Shown here: positions 10,519-22,998 of the stretch, one piece after another
Position numbering within the stretch: the first letter of the stretch is position 1
Layout: the number at the start of each line of letters is the position of its first letter
Source of the DNA: Coprinellus micaceus
Lineage: Eukaryota > Basidiomycota > Agaricomycetes > Agaricales > Psathyrellaceae
Length of the DNA: 64,000 nt
NCBI GenBank assembly: GCA_951394405.1
Contig: OX596341.1
Coordinates: 1 to 64,000 of the forward strand
Direction: 5' to 3'
The notes under the pieces: model-generated
Told to the model about the DNA's origin: nothing
The model's input: the letters and a program-made list of their open reading frames with translations, nothing else
The model's database searches: none
Program-made: the position numbers and the translations under genes

Positions 10519-12090
10519 ATGTCCAAATTTCCATGTGGCCCGTGCGTACAGAACGAGAACCACGTAGATAGTCAAGAACAAGCCAGAGGGAGTCCTCGAA
10601 CTCCAAGTCAGACACCCAGCAAGAAGAAACCAACCTCTCGTCTCCATCGCAACCTCGTAGATGAGCCGCCGCAGACACCGATTTCAGCCGCAGGTATCAG
10701 ATCAGCTTCGATTTGGGACGTGGGGCTGAGGTGAGTATTCGTGTTCCCCACGAGGAAAACGCCGACGACGTCCGCTGAGCACAGGGCAGAATCCAACAGA
10801 GGCTTGCGCGGTCACAGAAGTGCTCTGCGTCCGTCCCTAGGTCTGCCTATCAGTTCAAGAGGAGTTCGAATTCCCGACAACAAACGGAGAAGGCAACGGG
10901 GCTCAACGCCAAACGACTGCTTCTCCCTTCCTCAAAACTTTCCTCGGCGCAGATAGACGTGCTCGATTCGACGAGGTCCGATTCGACGTCGGCCATTGCC
11001 TCTCTCAAGCGGATGAGGAAGAAGAGAAAGGATAGCTTTGACGGGCGCAGAACGGTGGGGGCGAGGCATAGCATCGCCGTCTCACCCCTCAAAGCTAACT
11101 TCCCATCTATTCCAGAAGCTATGACCGATTCGGCGAGCCCCTCTCTTCAGTCCCTCCGAGCATCCTCCGCAGGTATCCTTCGATTCGACGTCGCGGTATT
11201 TCGAATCCGAACGGACGCCCTATCTCGGAGACGTTTCGTCGTACGTCTGTCAACCCCACTCCCCGAGCCGGAAGACCGTGAGCCTCCCATCGGCACTCCC
11301 TACTTGGAGGATCATCCGATCAGGCTCGTTGTCGAGGAGTCTTCCCCAACGCTCAAGCCTAACATTCCTGGTTTCGTCAAAACGGAATCGAAGGCTGCTG
11401 CGACCCGAAGGAGGAAGGCTACTGCGCCGGGTCCCCGAACAACCGCTCAGACGAACGCTAAGGACGTTGACGACGGTGGGAGGAGTTCCTCGTATTCGAT
11501 AAACAACCCTGGATGGGACGTCCCTCGCTCTACCACTGTCCTACGACATCCCAGTTATCGAGTACGCCCTCCCCTGCGGCGTCGATCCCTAAGGGTCGAC
11601 TTGGTAGAATGAGCTCACTCGATGCGATCTCTCCCCGTCGCATCAGTAACCTCGAACCTCTGATCGACGATACCCATTTCAATACCGATCCGGCACAGAT
11701 GTTGGTAGTGTTGAAGATGATACATCTGGCGGAAGGTTCAGTACAATCGGAGGCTTGGGTCATTCAAACGGGACGAATTTGGACGTACCGCAGGAGGTCG
11801 ATGGGGACGAGGGCGAATGGGAGAATTTGGAGAAGTGGTCTATAGGAAGGAGAGAAGGGTATACTATCCTCTCCTACACCTCCTCGCACATCCTCCCGCC
11901 TCTAGCGCATCCTGGACTCCAGTTCCTTGCACACCCAACCGTTCCCTCCCGACTCTATCTTCGCGTATGCGTCCCACCCCGTCACGAAACCTAAGGACAT
12001 CCAAGTCTCCTTTCATCGGGGCAGAGCAAACGCGATAGCCTGTAGCTAGTCCTCATCGAGCAGACGAGTCCGTACGCGTTATCGGTCCCC
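10519..12090 (+). pseudogene. decayed or unrecognised low-complexity coding region
   Basis: The + strand reads as Ser/Pro/Arg-rich protein in pieces that switch frame: 10519-10734, 10959-11612 (217 codons, the longest) and 11513-11845. Phrases such as GEVVYRKERR look coding. Its composition (TCGA-rich, high GC) resembles the broken regions at 12.4-16.2, 19.7-22.3, 24.2-27.2 and 29.1-31.9 kb. I recognise no family. It could be a real gene with many small exons or a decayed copy. Confidence 0.3.
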
Positions 12091-12399
12091 CATGCACTGG
12101 CCGCGTCCAAAAGGGCTAGGCAGATGTGGAAAGAAACGTCGAGATGGGGAGGAACGGCGAGGAGGGGAAGGAGGAACGGTGAGGGAGAACAGGAGGTCGA
12201 AACCTAGTCCGATTTCGCGCTGGCGCCGTCATATTTCGAGTAAGTTCCTCCACCGCCTCCAAATCGGGGGGACCGTTCGTCGCTTGTTCTAAATCCCTGT
12301 CCCCCCTTCCTTCCTTTCGCTCCCAGAACGTCCTCGCCCGCCGACGCTTGAACTCGTCCTTTCGTTCCCCATCTCGGTCGTAAAGGCGAGGTCATGCCG

Positions 12400-15300
12400 T
12401 TCGTGGAGTGTGGGGCTACGAGGGTTCAAAGGGGAGCGGGGAGGTGGTCGAGGTTTCAGCGGGGAGTGGGGAGGTTTTCATTTCGAAACAGGGAATTCTT
12501 CGGGCCGTTTGGTTGTGGGAGATGCTGGGCATGGTTCCGATCTCGATCCTCATTCCGAATCCGTGGATGTGTAGGGAGGGAGACCGGCACGTCAAGATTG
12601 AGAAAGCGAGAGAAGAAGTTCGGACGTCGTTCTCTTCCAAGCGATGATCGTCATCGAGTAGCCTGTCTCGACGAGATGGCGATGGCGATGTTCGATTCCG
12701 AGGTGTCGTGCAGGTGATGAAAGTTGAGAGGTGGGCGTCGGCGTGGCTCGATGAAACTAGGCGACGAAGATCGAGTCGAGGGGTGGGGTGTATCGACCAT
12801 AGAGAGACCAGGGTCGTCGTCGTCGTTTGGTTGAGGAGAAGAGAGTGCGAGTACTGCATATAAACATAGAATGGACAAGGAAGGCAGTGTGGTCGGAACA
12901 GGGCGGATCTTCGTTGTCTCCCCGGCGTTGACGGTGGCCAACAAGCAGTCGGTGCGGTTTGAACTCTCCGGCGGTAACGACCGAAGTCGGAGAGACACTT
13001 CGAAGGGCCGGTTTGGTCGAGATACGCGTTGAGGGGAATTCGGTTCTTCTCCTTCGCCTGCAGCGCACCCTGCGTTTCCTTCGCTCCGCTACCCAACCGA
13101 TCGCTCGTCACCCGCACCATTCTCTTCGCTCCTCCCCACTATCGCTCGACCCCCATCCCTATTACCCCTCCGTATGCCCACCCCCAGGCGACCCGTTCGG
13201 GGCTCCCAATCCCAATCCCCTTCGCCCTAGTCTTCCCCTTCCGTCCCACATTCGACCCATCTCGGCCACCTCTCTCGTCGCTCGACTCGCTCATCCGGAT
13301 ACCCTTCATCGTTCTGGGTTTTGATCCAGCCTTGGGTTCGACGACGCCACGACGACGTCGGGGGTGGATGGAGACAGGGAACGCGTAGGTCGAGGACGAG
13401 AGTCGGAGGGAGGGAAATCCGTTCCGATGCGGAGAAGCGACCATGCACGGTCCCGGTGTCGCCGTCAGGACTACTTTAGTGATGCAGAACGAGGCGCGGG
13501 GGGTTCTACGTCAAAGGGTGTCGATATCGATGGCGTGGTTGCGGTCCGAGAAGAACTGGGGAGGGCGTTTGAATATATGTTATGGTCATCCAGAGTCGAG
13601 ACTGCAGGGTACGAGAGAGGGGATGAGAATGAGCATTCCACTTGGGTTGGACAGCTGGGGATGGATACGTACCTGGGATGTTGGAATACGAAACCGAAGC
13701 GGAGGGCCGTCTCGATGGGACCAGAGCGTCGAACGACAGTACGACCTGTGGCATGTGGGCCGTGCGTTTTGGTGTCTATTCGGGGGATCGAGTCAGTACC
13801 TGCACACTGTGCCCTCTCCAGGCGTCGAAGATCGGGGTATAGGACGTACCATGATCCCAGTACCAACCGAAATTCTGCCTCATATGACCCCTTTGCCCTT
13901 CTCCCACTCGTTCGACCCAGCGCCGTCCCAGGGTTTCCAGGCTTCATGTTGCGAGATATCGATATACCTTGGGGGGAGGGTACCTCTTGGGCGTTTCGTA
14001 GGCGCCGAGCGTAAGAAAGGAAGAAATGGGAAAAGCGACTCGGGGGGCTAGAGAAGAGTTGGAGATGAGGGTGAGAGGAAGGGAAGAGAGACACCGTCGA
14101 TGACGCGTTGATGATGAATGAGCCCGGCACAGGCTGCGTTATCTCTCGCAACTAAAGAACGTAGGCAGGCGAAGCCTAGGAACCACCGCTGGCTGTTGAA
14201 CGTGAATCGCCATACGAGACGTTCACGATATCGACTTTCGAGTGAGCCTGGGCTGGAACCCAGAGCCAAAAACCTCCAAAGAGTCACGAAGGAACCTGGT
14301 GCGGAAAAGCCCAAGCGCGATTGCACGATCGGCGAAACACAAATGGAAAAGAGAACCCAAGCTCGCGTTAGGCGTCTCGAACGCCACGAACGAGTATGCT
14401 GACGCATGAGACCGTAGACTAGGACCTGAAACAGAGACGTCCGAGCTCTGAACGATCGTAGCGCGGACGACTCACTATCTAGTTCGCTCAACGAGACCCA
14501 AAGATTCACGATTTGGCGTACATCCACATCCTACACGCGAAGGCACGGATGTACGGGCGAACGCTGAAGCCGTTAGCTTCTGTATATCACTAACGAAGTC
14601 CGTCAGCGCCCGCGACTCAGGATCTAGATGAATCGAGCGAACACTTCACCTTACGCGCCGAGCGAAGGTCCGGTAGATTCAACGAAATACTTGGAGTTGA
14701 ACGAGATTGCGGGAGGGGAGTCGTAGGGGTGTGGATTCGAAAAGGGGACATAATCGAGCCCAACGAACATTCAAACGAAACTACGACACAAGTTGCGCGA
14801 GGGTGGATCAAACAAACCAAGATCCGACGCAAACGTAGAGGGGAAAGAACTCGACGGGGAGAAACGGTCGGGGAGATGAACAGGTACGGAAGCGATTGAT
14901 TCAAGCGAGAGGACGAGAAAGACAAGAGGGGGAGATGATAAGGACTCGAGCGCCGTGCTCGAAGTCGAGAACACCGAGGTGATAGAGAAGAGAAACTTGA
15001 AGTGGAAACACGGCGAAATCGGGGAAGGGGCCGCGATGGGACGTAAGTCAATAGGCGAAAGAAGAGTGTAACGGGGGTCCCGGGGGTGAAAACGAGCCAG
15101 TACGACCTAGCCGAATATGTAGATGTGGTAAAGGAAGGAAGACGCGGCGTCGAGGCCGAAAGGAAACGAACGGAGAAGCGCACGCACCGAATCGATCTGG
15201 CGACCTCTTGAACGTCCGTTGAGTGGTACTTGTAGAGCTCAACGTCGTGACTACGGCGTCCCGTGGCATGCGATTGAGCAGGTTCACGAGGGTGAGGGCG

Positions 15301-16250
15301 GGTGTGAATAGGGCGTCTGGCGGCCATTCGTAGGATAGGGGCGCGATGGCGGGGTGTTCGTCCGGCCGAGGATCGATGAGCGGCCGTACAGGAATTGGGC
15401 GCAAATACACGAACGGGTAGCCGTGGGCGGAGGAGAGAGGAAACGAAGCACGTAGAGATATCGAACGTCGGGGTCGTTCGAGGGCGTGGCGAATGCGGCG
15501 AGATTAGAGGGTAGTTTCGAGGTATTAGGGGAGTTCGGGGATGACCTTGATAGTAGAGGCGTCATCGAGGGGCGAATCCGAGTCCGCATTCAGCGCTCCA
15601 GGGTGTACGGCGTTTCCGTTTCCCATATACGCGGTCGTCGGACAAGGGCGGGATCCAACCGAGGCGTCGACGTTCAAGCCCGAACCGAGATCAAAGATCT
15701 CCCGAGCGAAGTGGAAGGACCATGTCGATGAGAACACCCAGATTGGATGTGGGCGGCGTGGGTGGTATGGAAGAACCAAGGAGATAGTGGTCGAAGAGGC
15801 GAACCAGACACGAAGCAGTAGGGGGGGGCGTGGAGGGGGTTCCAGGTTGGAAGCGGCGGGGCGCCGAGTCGATAGAGCTCGCGTGGAACGGTGCGGAGCG
15901 TCGACTTCGCAGTTGGGAGGGCGTCCACGGGTATCCCGACGATGAGTGCGGGGTCGGGGAGGGAGTAAAGTCCCTCAAGGCCTTTGGATCCATAGGATCC
16001 AGCAGGGCGAGTCGTCATAGGGGGATCGTACTCATCCCCAACGAGCGGATCGCCCCGAAGCGCAATTTGGCGCACTGCGGAAGATACAGGTCGTCGTCGT
16101 AGAGGGAGTGTCGAGCGGGGATTCGATTGCGATGTCGAGGGGATGACGTTGGGAAGTGAAGGGAAATGGGAGGCCGTTGAAATGTCAACGTCGCTGGGGA
16201 TACTGAGCAAATGATCCATCAGTACGTGACAACATGGTCGAGCGACAGGG
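12400..16250 (-). pseudogene. decayed coding-like region, minus strand
   Basis: Overlapping minus-strand frames of 100-236 codons (for example 12416-13120, 13471-14151, 14617-15327, 15674-16219) alternate in frame and are interrupted by pyrimidine-rich stretches that look like long introns. Composition and style match the plus-strand broken regions further right, in the opposite orientation. No conserved domain is visible and plus-strand frames of similar length also exist, so strand and nature are uncertain. Confidence 0.25.
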
Positions 16251-16569
16251 GGTGAAAGCGAAGGGGTGTGGACCAGGGGATGAAGACTTCAAAATGGATG
16301 GAGGATACAGAAATGAGGAGCATGCGACGACGTACCATGGTAAGACGGATCCCACTCCTGCTCTTTAACTAAGCGCCCAACCTCTTCCTCAATCGTTCCG
16401 ACCGACGCGTGTCAAAGGGGTTCCGTAATCGCCCTCCGACGGACAAGAGGGGCTATGGTACGATAGACGATCGCTACGGGGAGAACTGGAGGATAAGTCA
16501 CAGACGTCAAACGAAGGCCAAGGTCGAAAGACTCGCCTGTGTTCCCACTTCGCCCCGAATTGAACATTC

Positions 16570-16860
16570 AGTCCTCAACGGGCTTATGGCTCAAAATCGG
16601 GATATATTCAATCCATAGGCCCGGTTCGATAGCAGAGACGAGAGAGGGAGGAGTTGGGACGTTGGGACCATCGAAGGTACAAGGATAGGCTCAAATAAGC
16701 CGCCTCCCACGCTGAGCCGAACGTGTGAGGGGCTTATCGCAAGGTAGGGCTTATGAATAGGCAATGTAAAAAAACCATTTGGTGACGGTGGGGGAGGTTT
16801 GGGCATAGGGTTTGTATACAAAGTATGCTCCAATTGACAAAATAAGCCTAATTGCAAAAA
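16570..16860. repeat. cluster of GGCTTAT / ATAAGCC motifs
   Basis: Five occurrences in both orientations, near 16578, 16698, 16733, 16749 and 16845, just upstream of the DUF6589 gene. Repeated short motifs of this kind are common in subterminal regions of DNA transposons as transposase-binding sites. The assignment is inferred from position only. Confidence 0.4.
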
Positions 16861-17096
16861 ATGGGGAAGAGGGGATGGAAGCAGCAGGCGCCGGTAGGCC
16901 AGGTAGTTTGTAGTCTTTTTGAAATCGACTACAAAAGTTTGTAATGGTCAAGGCAGCGCCGCTGCACGAATGATGTCGGCGAGGCATCGGCATCGCGGCT
17001 GTCGGTAGATCCCATGAGGTGTCACACCGTGTCACACCCAGCCCCTGATAATCGCGATAATTAATCTCTGCGCGGGGCGCGTCTTCACCATCCACC

Positions 17097-17790
17097 ATGC
17101 CTAAGGCATCCAAGCTGGATGGCGCCGTGGATTCTCTCAAAGGTCATGGCTTCAGATCTGCCAATGATTTCGTCGCAAAGTTCTACGGTTCCCCAAGCCA
17201 TGGTTCCCAGAGCCTCAAGTACAAACCCAAGTCTGAGTTCTTTCCCGAGAAAGTTATCGACATTATGGAAAAGAACCTCCCCTCTGCTGAAGCTCGACAG
17301 GCGTTTAATAAGGTCATCGCCAAGAAGGCCGCAGAAATAATGGTCAAGGAATCAACAGCCGCCTATCGAGACCCGCTGTTGCGCCTGCCGGCAGATGAAT
17401 TGACTGTCCCATACCTCACCACGAACTTTGGATTGAACACGATCCGGGCATTCTATGCCAATGTCTTACCCTGCCTCTCTCTCCTTCTCATGACTCTCCT
17501 CAAGGCTCCCAACGATTACGAGATCTGGAAGCAGAAGGAGAAAAAGGAGAAGGATATTCGTGCGCAAAGGGTATGTGACGGTCATATCACGAGTCGAGTC
17601 AACTCCCTCACCCAGATCCCAGATCGTGGTTGTCCTGATAAGTATGATGATATTCTTTCGTAACCGGGCCTCCAACGCATTCCCACTTGTGGTCGGCATC
17701 TTCCTAGCGAGCTCAGGAGCGAGTCGGAGGATAGTCGATGTATTCAATCATATGGGTCTTTGTGTTGGATGGGGACATATTTGGACCTGA
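17097..17790 (+). CDS. DUF6589-type protein, N-terminal part, truncated
   Basis: Exons 17097-17570 and 17623-17790 (52 nt intron, phase 0) give 213 residues. The second exon holds FFRNRASNAFPLVVGIFLAS followed by SGASRRIVDVFNHMGLCV, a block I recognise as characteristic of the large Agaricomycete DUF6589 family. Members usually continue for several hundred residues, but here similarity ends near 17765 and a stop follows at 17790, so the protein is cut off. DUF6589 genes are widely multiplied in Agaricomycete genomes and I regard them as mobile-element passengers; their reaction is unknown to me. The gene converges on a truncated helicase at 17.8 kb, and both are cut at the same place. Confidence 0.6.
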
Positions 17791-18368
17791 ACTCGCTGGA
17801 TTTATTGAACCGTCGCACCTGCAGAGTGGAACGTAAATCAGCGTGAATAACCCCTTCTCTTTGCTCTCGTTTGGCTCACCTGATCATTCTGTAGCGCCTT
17901 CAGTGGGCAGAGTACGAACACTACCCCACTACCTTGTGATAGCTCTGCTGCTATAGCAAGTAGAGCAAACACGAGCGATTTTCCTGACCCTGTCCCCGAC
18001 AGCACCATACAGTCCCGCCCTTCCAGCACGTTCTCCATTATGTCGAGCTGCCATGAGTGAGGCAGATACCCAAAGATCTCTTCGATGACATTGCTGATAA
18101 TTTCCAGTGAGACGCGGCCTTGTAAACGCGGCCATGGCTGAGGTTTTGCCAGGCGAATGTACGGTGAGGGACTGGCTGTAGGCACTTTGCGCCGACGAGG
18201 AGTTGAAAATGGAAGTACAGCAAGACCCGGGGCGCATGGCTCGTCATCACTGGTGTCTCCATCGAATGGTGCTTCGTTCTCCTTGCCACCTGGGCGTCTT
18301 ACGGGCATGGGCTGAACGCCAGTGCGACGCGACACACTGGCTGTAATTAATCCGCGTAAATCACTCAT
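17744..18368 (-). pseudogene. RecQ-like DEAD-box helicase, N-terminal fragment
   Basis: Exon 1 (18368-17880, 163 codons) starts MSDLRGLI and contains a Q-like motif PHSWQLDIMENVLEGRDC, Walker A GTGSGKS and motif Ia CPLKALQNDQ. An intron at 17879-17819 (61 nt) leads to VRRFNK, which continues the helicase core. Similarity stops near 17800 and a stop follows at 17744. Missing are DEAH, motifs III-VI and the RecQ C-terminal region, so no activity is expected. RecQ-like genes are frequent at fungal chromosome ends and with mobile DNA. The fragment overlaps the end of the DUF6589 frame tail to tail. Confidence 0.65.
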
Positions 18369-19650
18369 TATTCTGATTATTTCGCATTGTCACGCTGGCA
18401 TCGCGCCGTCGGCTTCGGATATGCGGAATTTCAAATATATGATGGTTCACAAGTGAAGTGATGAACATTGCCCTATCAAAACGCCTACTTTGCGACAAGA
18501 CCGTCCACAGGACGTGGCTTGCGCCGAGACTAAGAACAAGGCAAAGACTCAGATCGGATGAATGGAGCTAGTGTGCCCCTCGGTAATCATTTCCAAGAAG
18601 GGGAACCCAGCCCGCTGATCTTGCGTCACGAGGGATAAGTGCGTATCGACAGGTACGCCCAGAATTTGCAATGAGGCTCTGACAGTAGTCATACGAAATG
18701 CCAATGCTATTAGTTCTCAACCGAGAACAAGCCACTGCGAATATCTCTCACCTGTCCGAGACCAACACACGCACCAACTGTTCGGTACCCAGCGTTAAGT
18801 CGAGTCCGTCTCGCCGCTGCTCTTGGAGTGCGAATTAAACCAAACGGAAAGGCGGGTCATACCCTCGTACGATTGACTATTGAGAAGGCAGCATCGTGTA
18901 CGCACTTTCACTCTTCTTTTTCATCACCGAACCGCAAACCTGCCTATTCAACCTTGATTCAACCATCCTATTCCACAGGTCCCTCCCATTCTTCATGGAG
19001 AAGCATACCTCTAGGACGTTACTGCAGCGCCAAATTCCTCCCATACACAGATACAACGCCCACTGCCTCCACGGACTCAAAACGACACTCGCGCCTCCCA
19101 GGCGCCCGTCCGCACCCAGATGTGTCGGGACCGACGAGTTTGGTTCACAGGCTGAAACCAAACACCGCCAGCCAAACACGCTGTGTTTCTCCTTGCACCT
19201 GCGTCGCGTCCAGGGTTACATGGCCTTCATCCTCGTCCTCCTATCACTCACCAATGAGTCTCTAGCCTTGGTACACCGACTTCGATAACCAAGAGACTCG
19301 CGTTTTCAAGGCTTGGAATCGCCGGAACGACGATGAGCAGAGGGTCAATGGCGGATCGTGGGATCGAAGGATGGTGAATGGAAGGTTTATTGGCCTTGGT
19401 ATTGGGGAGAGGTGCGTCTCAAACGGCGATTATGGGATTTCAAACGCTCCTCGACCTGTGTAGGACGCACTGTAGGGGGGACTGACTCTAATTTTCAAAT
19501 AGGCGCCCATACCACACGGGCTCCATATCTATGCTTTGGTGCATGTTCTCACTGTAGAGAGAGCGTAGCTCAAGTCTCTTTGGAAGTTTGACGTGTTTGA
19601 ATGGCCGGGTACGCCGCCCCAGCCATGAATTCATAGCGCAAATCGTATTG
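18369..19650. other. intergenic, nothing recognised
   Basis: Contains overlapping frames of about 145 and 130 codons at 18828-19288 in different phases, with no domain and no joining splice pattern. The variant motif TAGGCGCCC lies near 19500. Confidence 0.35.
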
Positions 19651-19679
19651 ACTCGCTTGGGGTCATCCCTCTTCTTCAT

Positions 19680-22282
19680 AGCTCAGCCCACAGTGGCTAT
19701 CACGATGAAAAAGCCTCATCCTTCTCGTTCATCCTCGAACCGAAGCTCTGCTATCGGAACATTCCCTTCACCCGACCCGAACGCCTCGAACGGGCGACAG
19801 GTTTCGTGTCTGACCCCAGTAACGAAACAAGTCATAACCACGACGAAATCGGCGACCTCGACGCTGGCCTCTCCACCTCCTTCCCCAGACCATACCCTCC
19901 GTCTCGAACTACGCATGTGGACCCTTCATTCACACCGAGGTCGCTGCATTACTATCCACCATCCCGGGGAAATACAGGCCAAAGGCTACGCTGAAAGCTT
20001 ATCTCCGCCCAGTCGTGAAGGAGCTCACCGCGCTCCCTGGAAAGGCTATCGAAATGGGCGGTTCGAGCGAGGAGGATGCCGGACGAGTAGAGACGGAGCC
20101 TAGGTGGGAGGCGAAAGCGAACGGGGTCTCGAAGGAGGTGAAGGTGCGCCGAACGAGCTGGGCGGGGTGAATGGAAGGTCGAACGCGACGCGCACCTTCG
20201 ACTCCGAGGACGACTCCGAGGACGACTTCTCTCTCGAAGGAGGAGGAGGGCAAGGCGACCCGCAGGCAGTGCCGCGTTCAACTCGGACGAAGAACCCAAT
20301 CCACCATCGCTGTCCACCTCGAACCACGCTGCGCTTCGTGAAGGTCTACGTCGACCCCAAACCAACTCCCTTCTTCTCCTCACCCCGCTACCGTGTCTCC
20401 TCACCCCTTTCAACCCCTTGAAGGCGCCGGAGGATCCTGTCTGCCCGTTCCGCTTGCTATCGGCAGGGTGACCACTCCCCGTTCGACGACTTCTACACGG
20501 ATGACGAGGGAACTAGCGTCCCAGCATCTCTGGATTCAAACCTCGTCCCTGCCCGTCCTAGTCCTTCACCTCCTCTCAGCCATCCGCCCGCAGACGTCAA
20601 CCTCAACCTTAACGCCGACAATTCAGACTCCCCTCTCTCTCCTGACCCCATTCCCAATCGAATGTGACGCTCGTTGACTCCTGACATTGCCCTCCGAGGC
20701 TCCCTCCCCACCCCCTCCCATTAGCCCCCAACTTTGAAACCCGTCGCCGCGGAAGATGTCCCGAGGTCCTCCGCCACGGTCTCCGTCTCTCAAACCCACA
20801 CCTCAAGATTCCAAGACCCCCATTCGTCCTCATCACGTCCTCCCAAAACTTCGAACTAGTTTTGTTCCCCACGAACAGCGCGATCCCGGATCTCTCGAGA
20901 CCTCGACTGACGATGAAGGGGGGTTTGAAGATGGGTTACCACTCGATGCCGCTGTCACTGGCTCAATCATCGACGAGTAAGTCGGGAAGCGGGATATCCA
21001 TCAATCAAGGAGGAGGCAAGACGAAGGGAAAGGAATGGCGAGGGTTTATTCGGGACCACGACGACGACGACCAGGTAGAGGAGCTTAGCCAAGAATGTAC
21101 GCCCCTCTATGCCTCCTCATCGCCGCATGTCCTCCTCGATGTACCCCTCCACCTTGGGTGATTGAAAGTCCGCCCACTGGGAAAGCCAACTTCGATGCAG
21201 GGGATGTCGCGTACGACGTCAACGAGCTCGACGAAGACCGGTTGGCCGGGATAGCTGTTGCTGGGGACGCCGACGAGGATCTTGAGTTAGTTGCGTTCGG
21301 TGGACGGAGGAGGGAACTGAGACGGATATGGGTGGAGGGGGAGTAGGCCTAGGGAAATGGAGGGAAGTGGCTAGGACGCTCGCCGTCATTCCAGAGGAGG
21401 ATGGGGGGAGAGGGTGCAGCAAAGAAGATGAGGTTTCGGGAGATTGGAGGTGTAAGGTGTAGAAGGGGACGGTCCCTTCGTCGTTCGACCTTCTCCACAA
21501 CGCGAAATATTGGACATCTCTGACGTCCCTGAAGCTCACGACCCTGCCATCAATGACATACCTGTAGGAATTCCACTAAATATCCCGCCCGATTTTGGCA
21601 CGCCGGATAACCCAGCGTCGATCGCCATCGCCACTATCCTTGAGATGATCCTCGACGTCGGCCCAGACCACCTCCTTGCCCACTTACGACCCAAACGAAG
21701 TCGTAAAGGTCCTCGTCGCGCGCCTCTTCGAGAACCCGGGGCACTCGAAGGTCAAACGGGGCGAAGGGAAGGGCGGTGGGAGGAGTTCTTCAAATGTGTC
21801 CGCGAATCGTGAAGTGCGTGGTGACCCCGACGAAGGGGGTTGGGGAAGGCAACGAGGTCTTTCAGGATGAGAGGTGGTGGGTGGACGTGTTTTCTACAGG
21901 GTGGGGTGGGTGGACAACGGCGAATACGGGTACGGATGGTGGTGGTGAGAAGGAAGAGGAATCTAGAGCGGATGCTGACGAGGGTGATGAGGACAAGGAA
22001 CTCGATGAAGACCGTATGTTCGTCAAATGCAGACGCTATTTTATCACGTACGTGTTCGACCGTACGGTCATACTGCATGCACTGACGCGCACCTCTTCTG
22101 CAGCTTCTATCTCCGGCGGTATGCCTCTACTGAACTTAGATACCAGAATTGCGATCTCAAGAGCATGCATACGTCTAATCGCGCCTCTCGTTCCCCAGAA
22201 TTTGAGCCATGTCGACTCATCCCTATGTAACTCTTCTCCGTGCGCTCCCGCTTCACAGTGGAAAGAAATATTCAGTCATTGA
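19680..22282 (+). pseudogene. decayed coding-like region, Ser/Pro/acidic rich
   Basis: Coding-looking plus-strand pieces change phase repeatedly: LSTIPGKYRPKATLKAYLRP near 19955, FDDFYTDDEGTSVPASL near 20480, VARLFENPGHSKVKRGEGKG near 21710 and LDEDRMFVKCRRYFIT near 22005. Each looks like protein in a different frame. Without a nameable domain I cannot tell frameshift decay from a heavily spliced gene; the number of phase changes not placed at GT-AG sites favours decay. Confidence 0.3.
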
Positions 22283-22998
22283 AATTCATCGTCGCTGCTT
22301 CTACGGTCTCTTATTTACGACCTTGAAGAGTCGAGTGCATGTTAGTGGCTGAGACGGCCCGATCGACCCAAGATACGATTCAGAACGAGTCGTCATTTGA
22401 GTAGTCAGGGCCGCGGAGATTTTAAGCGCCCGTTGCCTGCACTGAAGCTCCTCGGTACACGAGGCCGCGCTTCCTCGGTAGTACGTAGTCCTCTCCCATG
22501 CTCCCCGGGCTGTCACTTGCCATGTGGTGTCCCCAGATTCTGGCCTGACCTGAATACCCTCTTAGAGGTGAAATAGCGGGAAGGGAATCATTGTATTTGG
22601 ATCCCGTGAGTATGCACGAGGGGGCCTGCAGGCTGTGGCGTAGAGCTTAACTCATAACTTATCGATGCAGGGAAATTGGGGGCGATAAACGCGAGGCTGT
22701 GTATGAATGTTTCGCAACCCTGCTTAGAACGTTGCCCTTCACTAACACCTCCCTCACTTCGAGGGTGCACGCAAGGCTGCCAAAGGTCTCTCCAGTCCCC
22801 TCTGCCGATCGGGGGGCTCTATCTCACTCCAGTTGACGGCGGAGTGGCTCAAAGAGCTCGACTCATATAGCCTATTGTGCGCCGCGACAAATAGTGGGGT
22901 AAGATGTATTCACAAAGGGTAGGGATCCACACCCGGGTACGTGCATGGTTTATCCTTTCCTGTTAGTCCGCCAGTGTATATGAATTGGCCCTTGGGTC
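22283..22998. other. intergenic upstream of F-box/LRR-like gene
   Basis: No gene seen. Contains one exact TAAGCGCCC motif at 22423-22431. Confidence 0.4.
22423..22431 (+). promoter_or_regulatory. TAAGCGCCC motif (candidate element)
   Basis: Exact copy of the enriched nonamer, 576 bp before the first ATG (780 before the alternative) of the next gene. A regulatory role is conjecture. Confidence 0.25.

Noticed and set aside
12416..15327. Minus-strand frames over 200 codons as real genes
   Set aside because: High GC makes long chance frames likely on both strands; overlapping plus-strand frames of similar length exist and no domain is seen, so they were kept only as a low-confidence decayed region.
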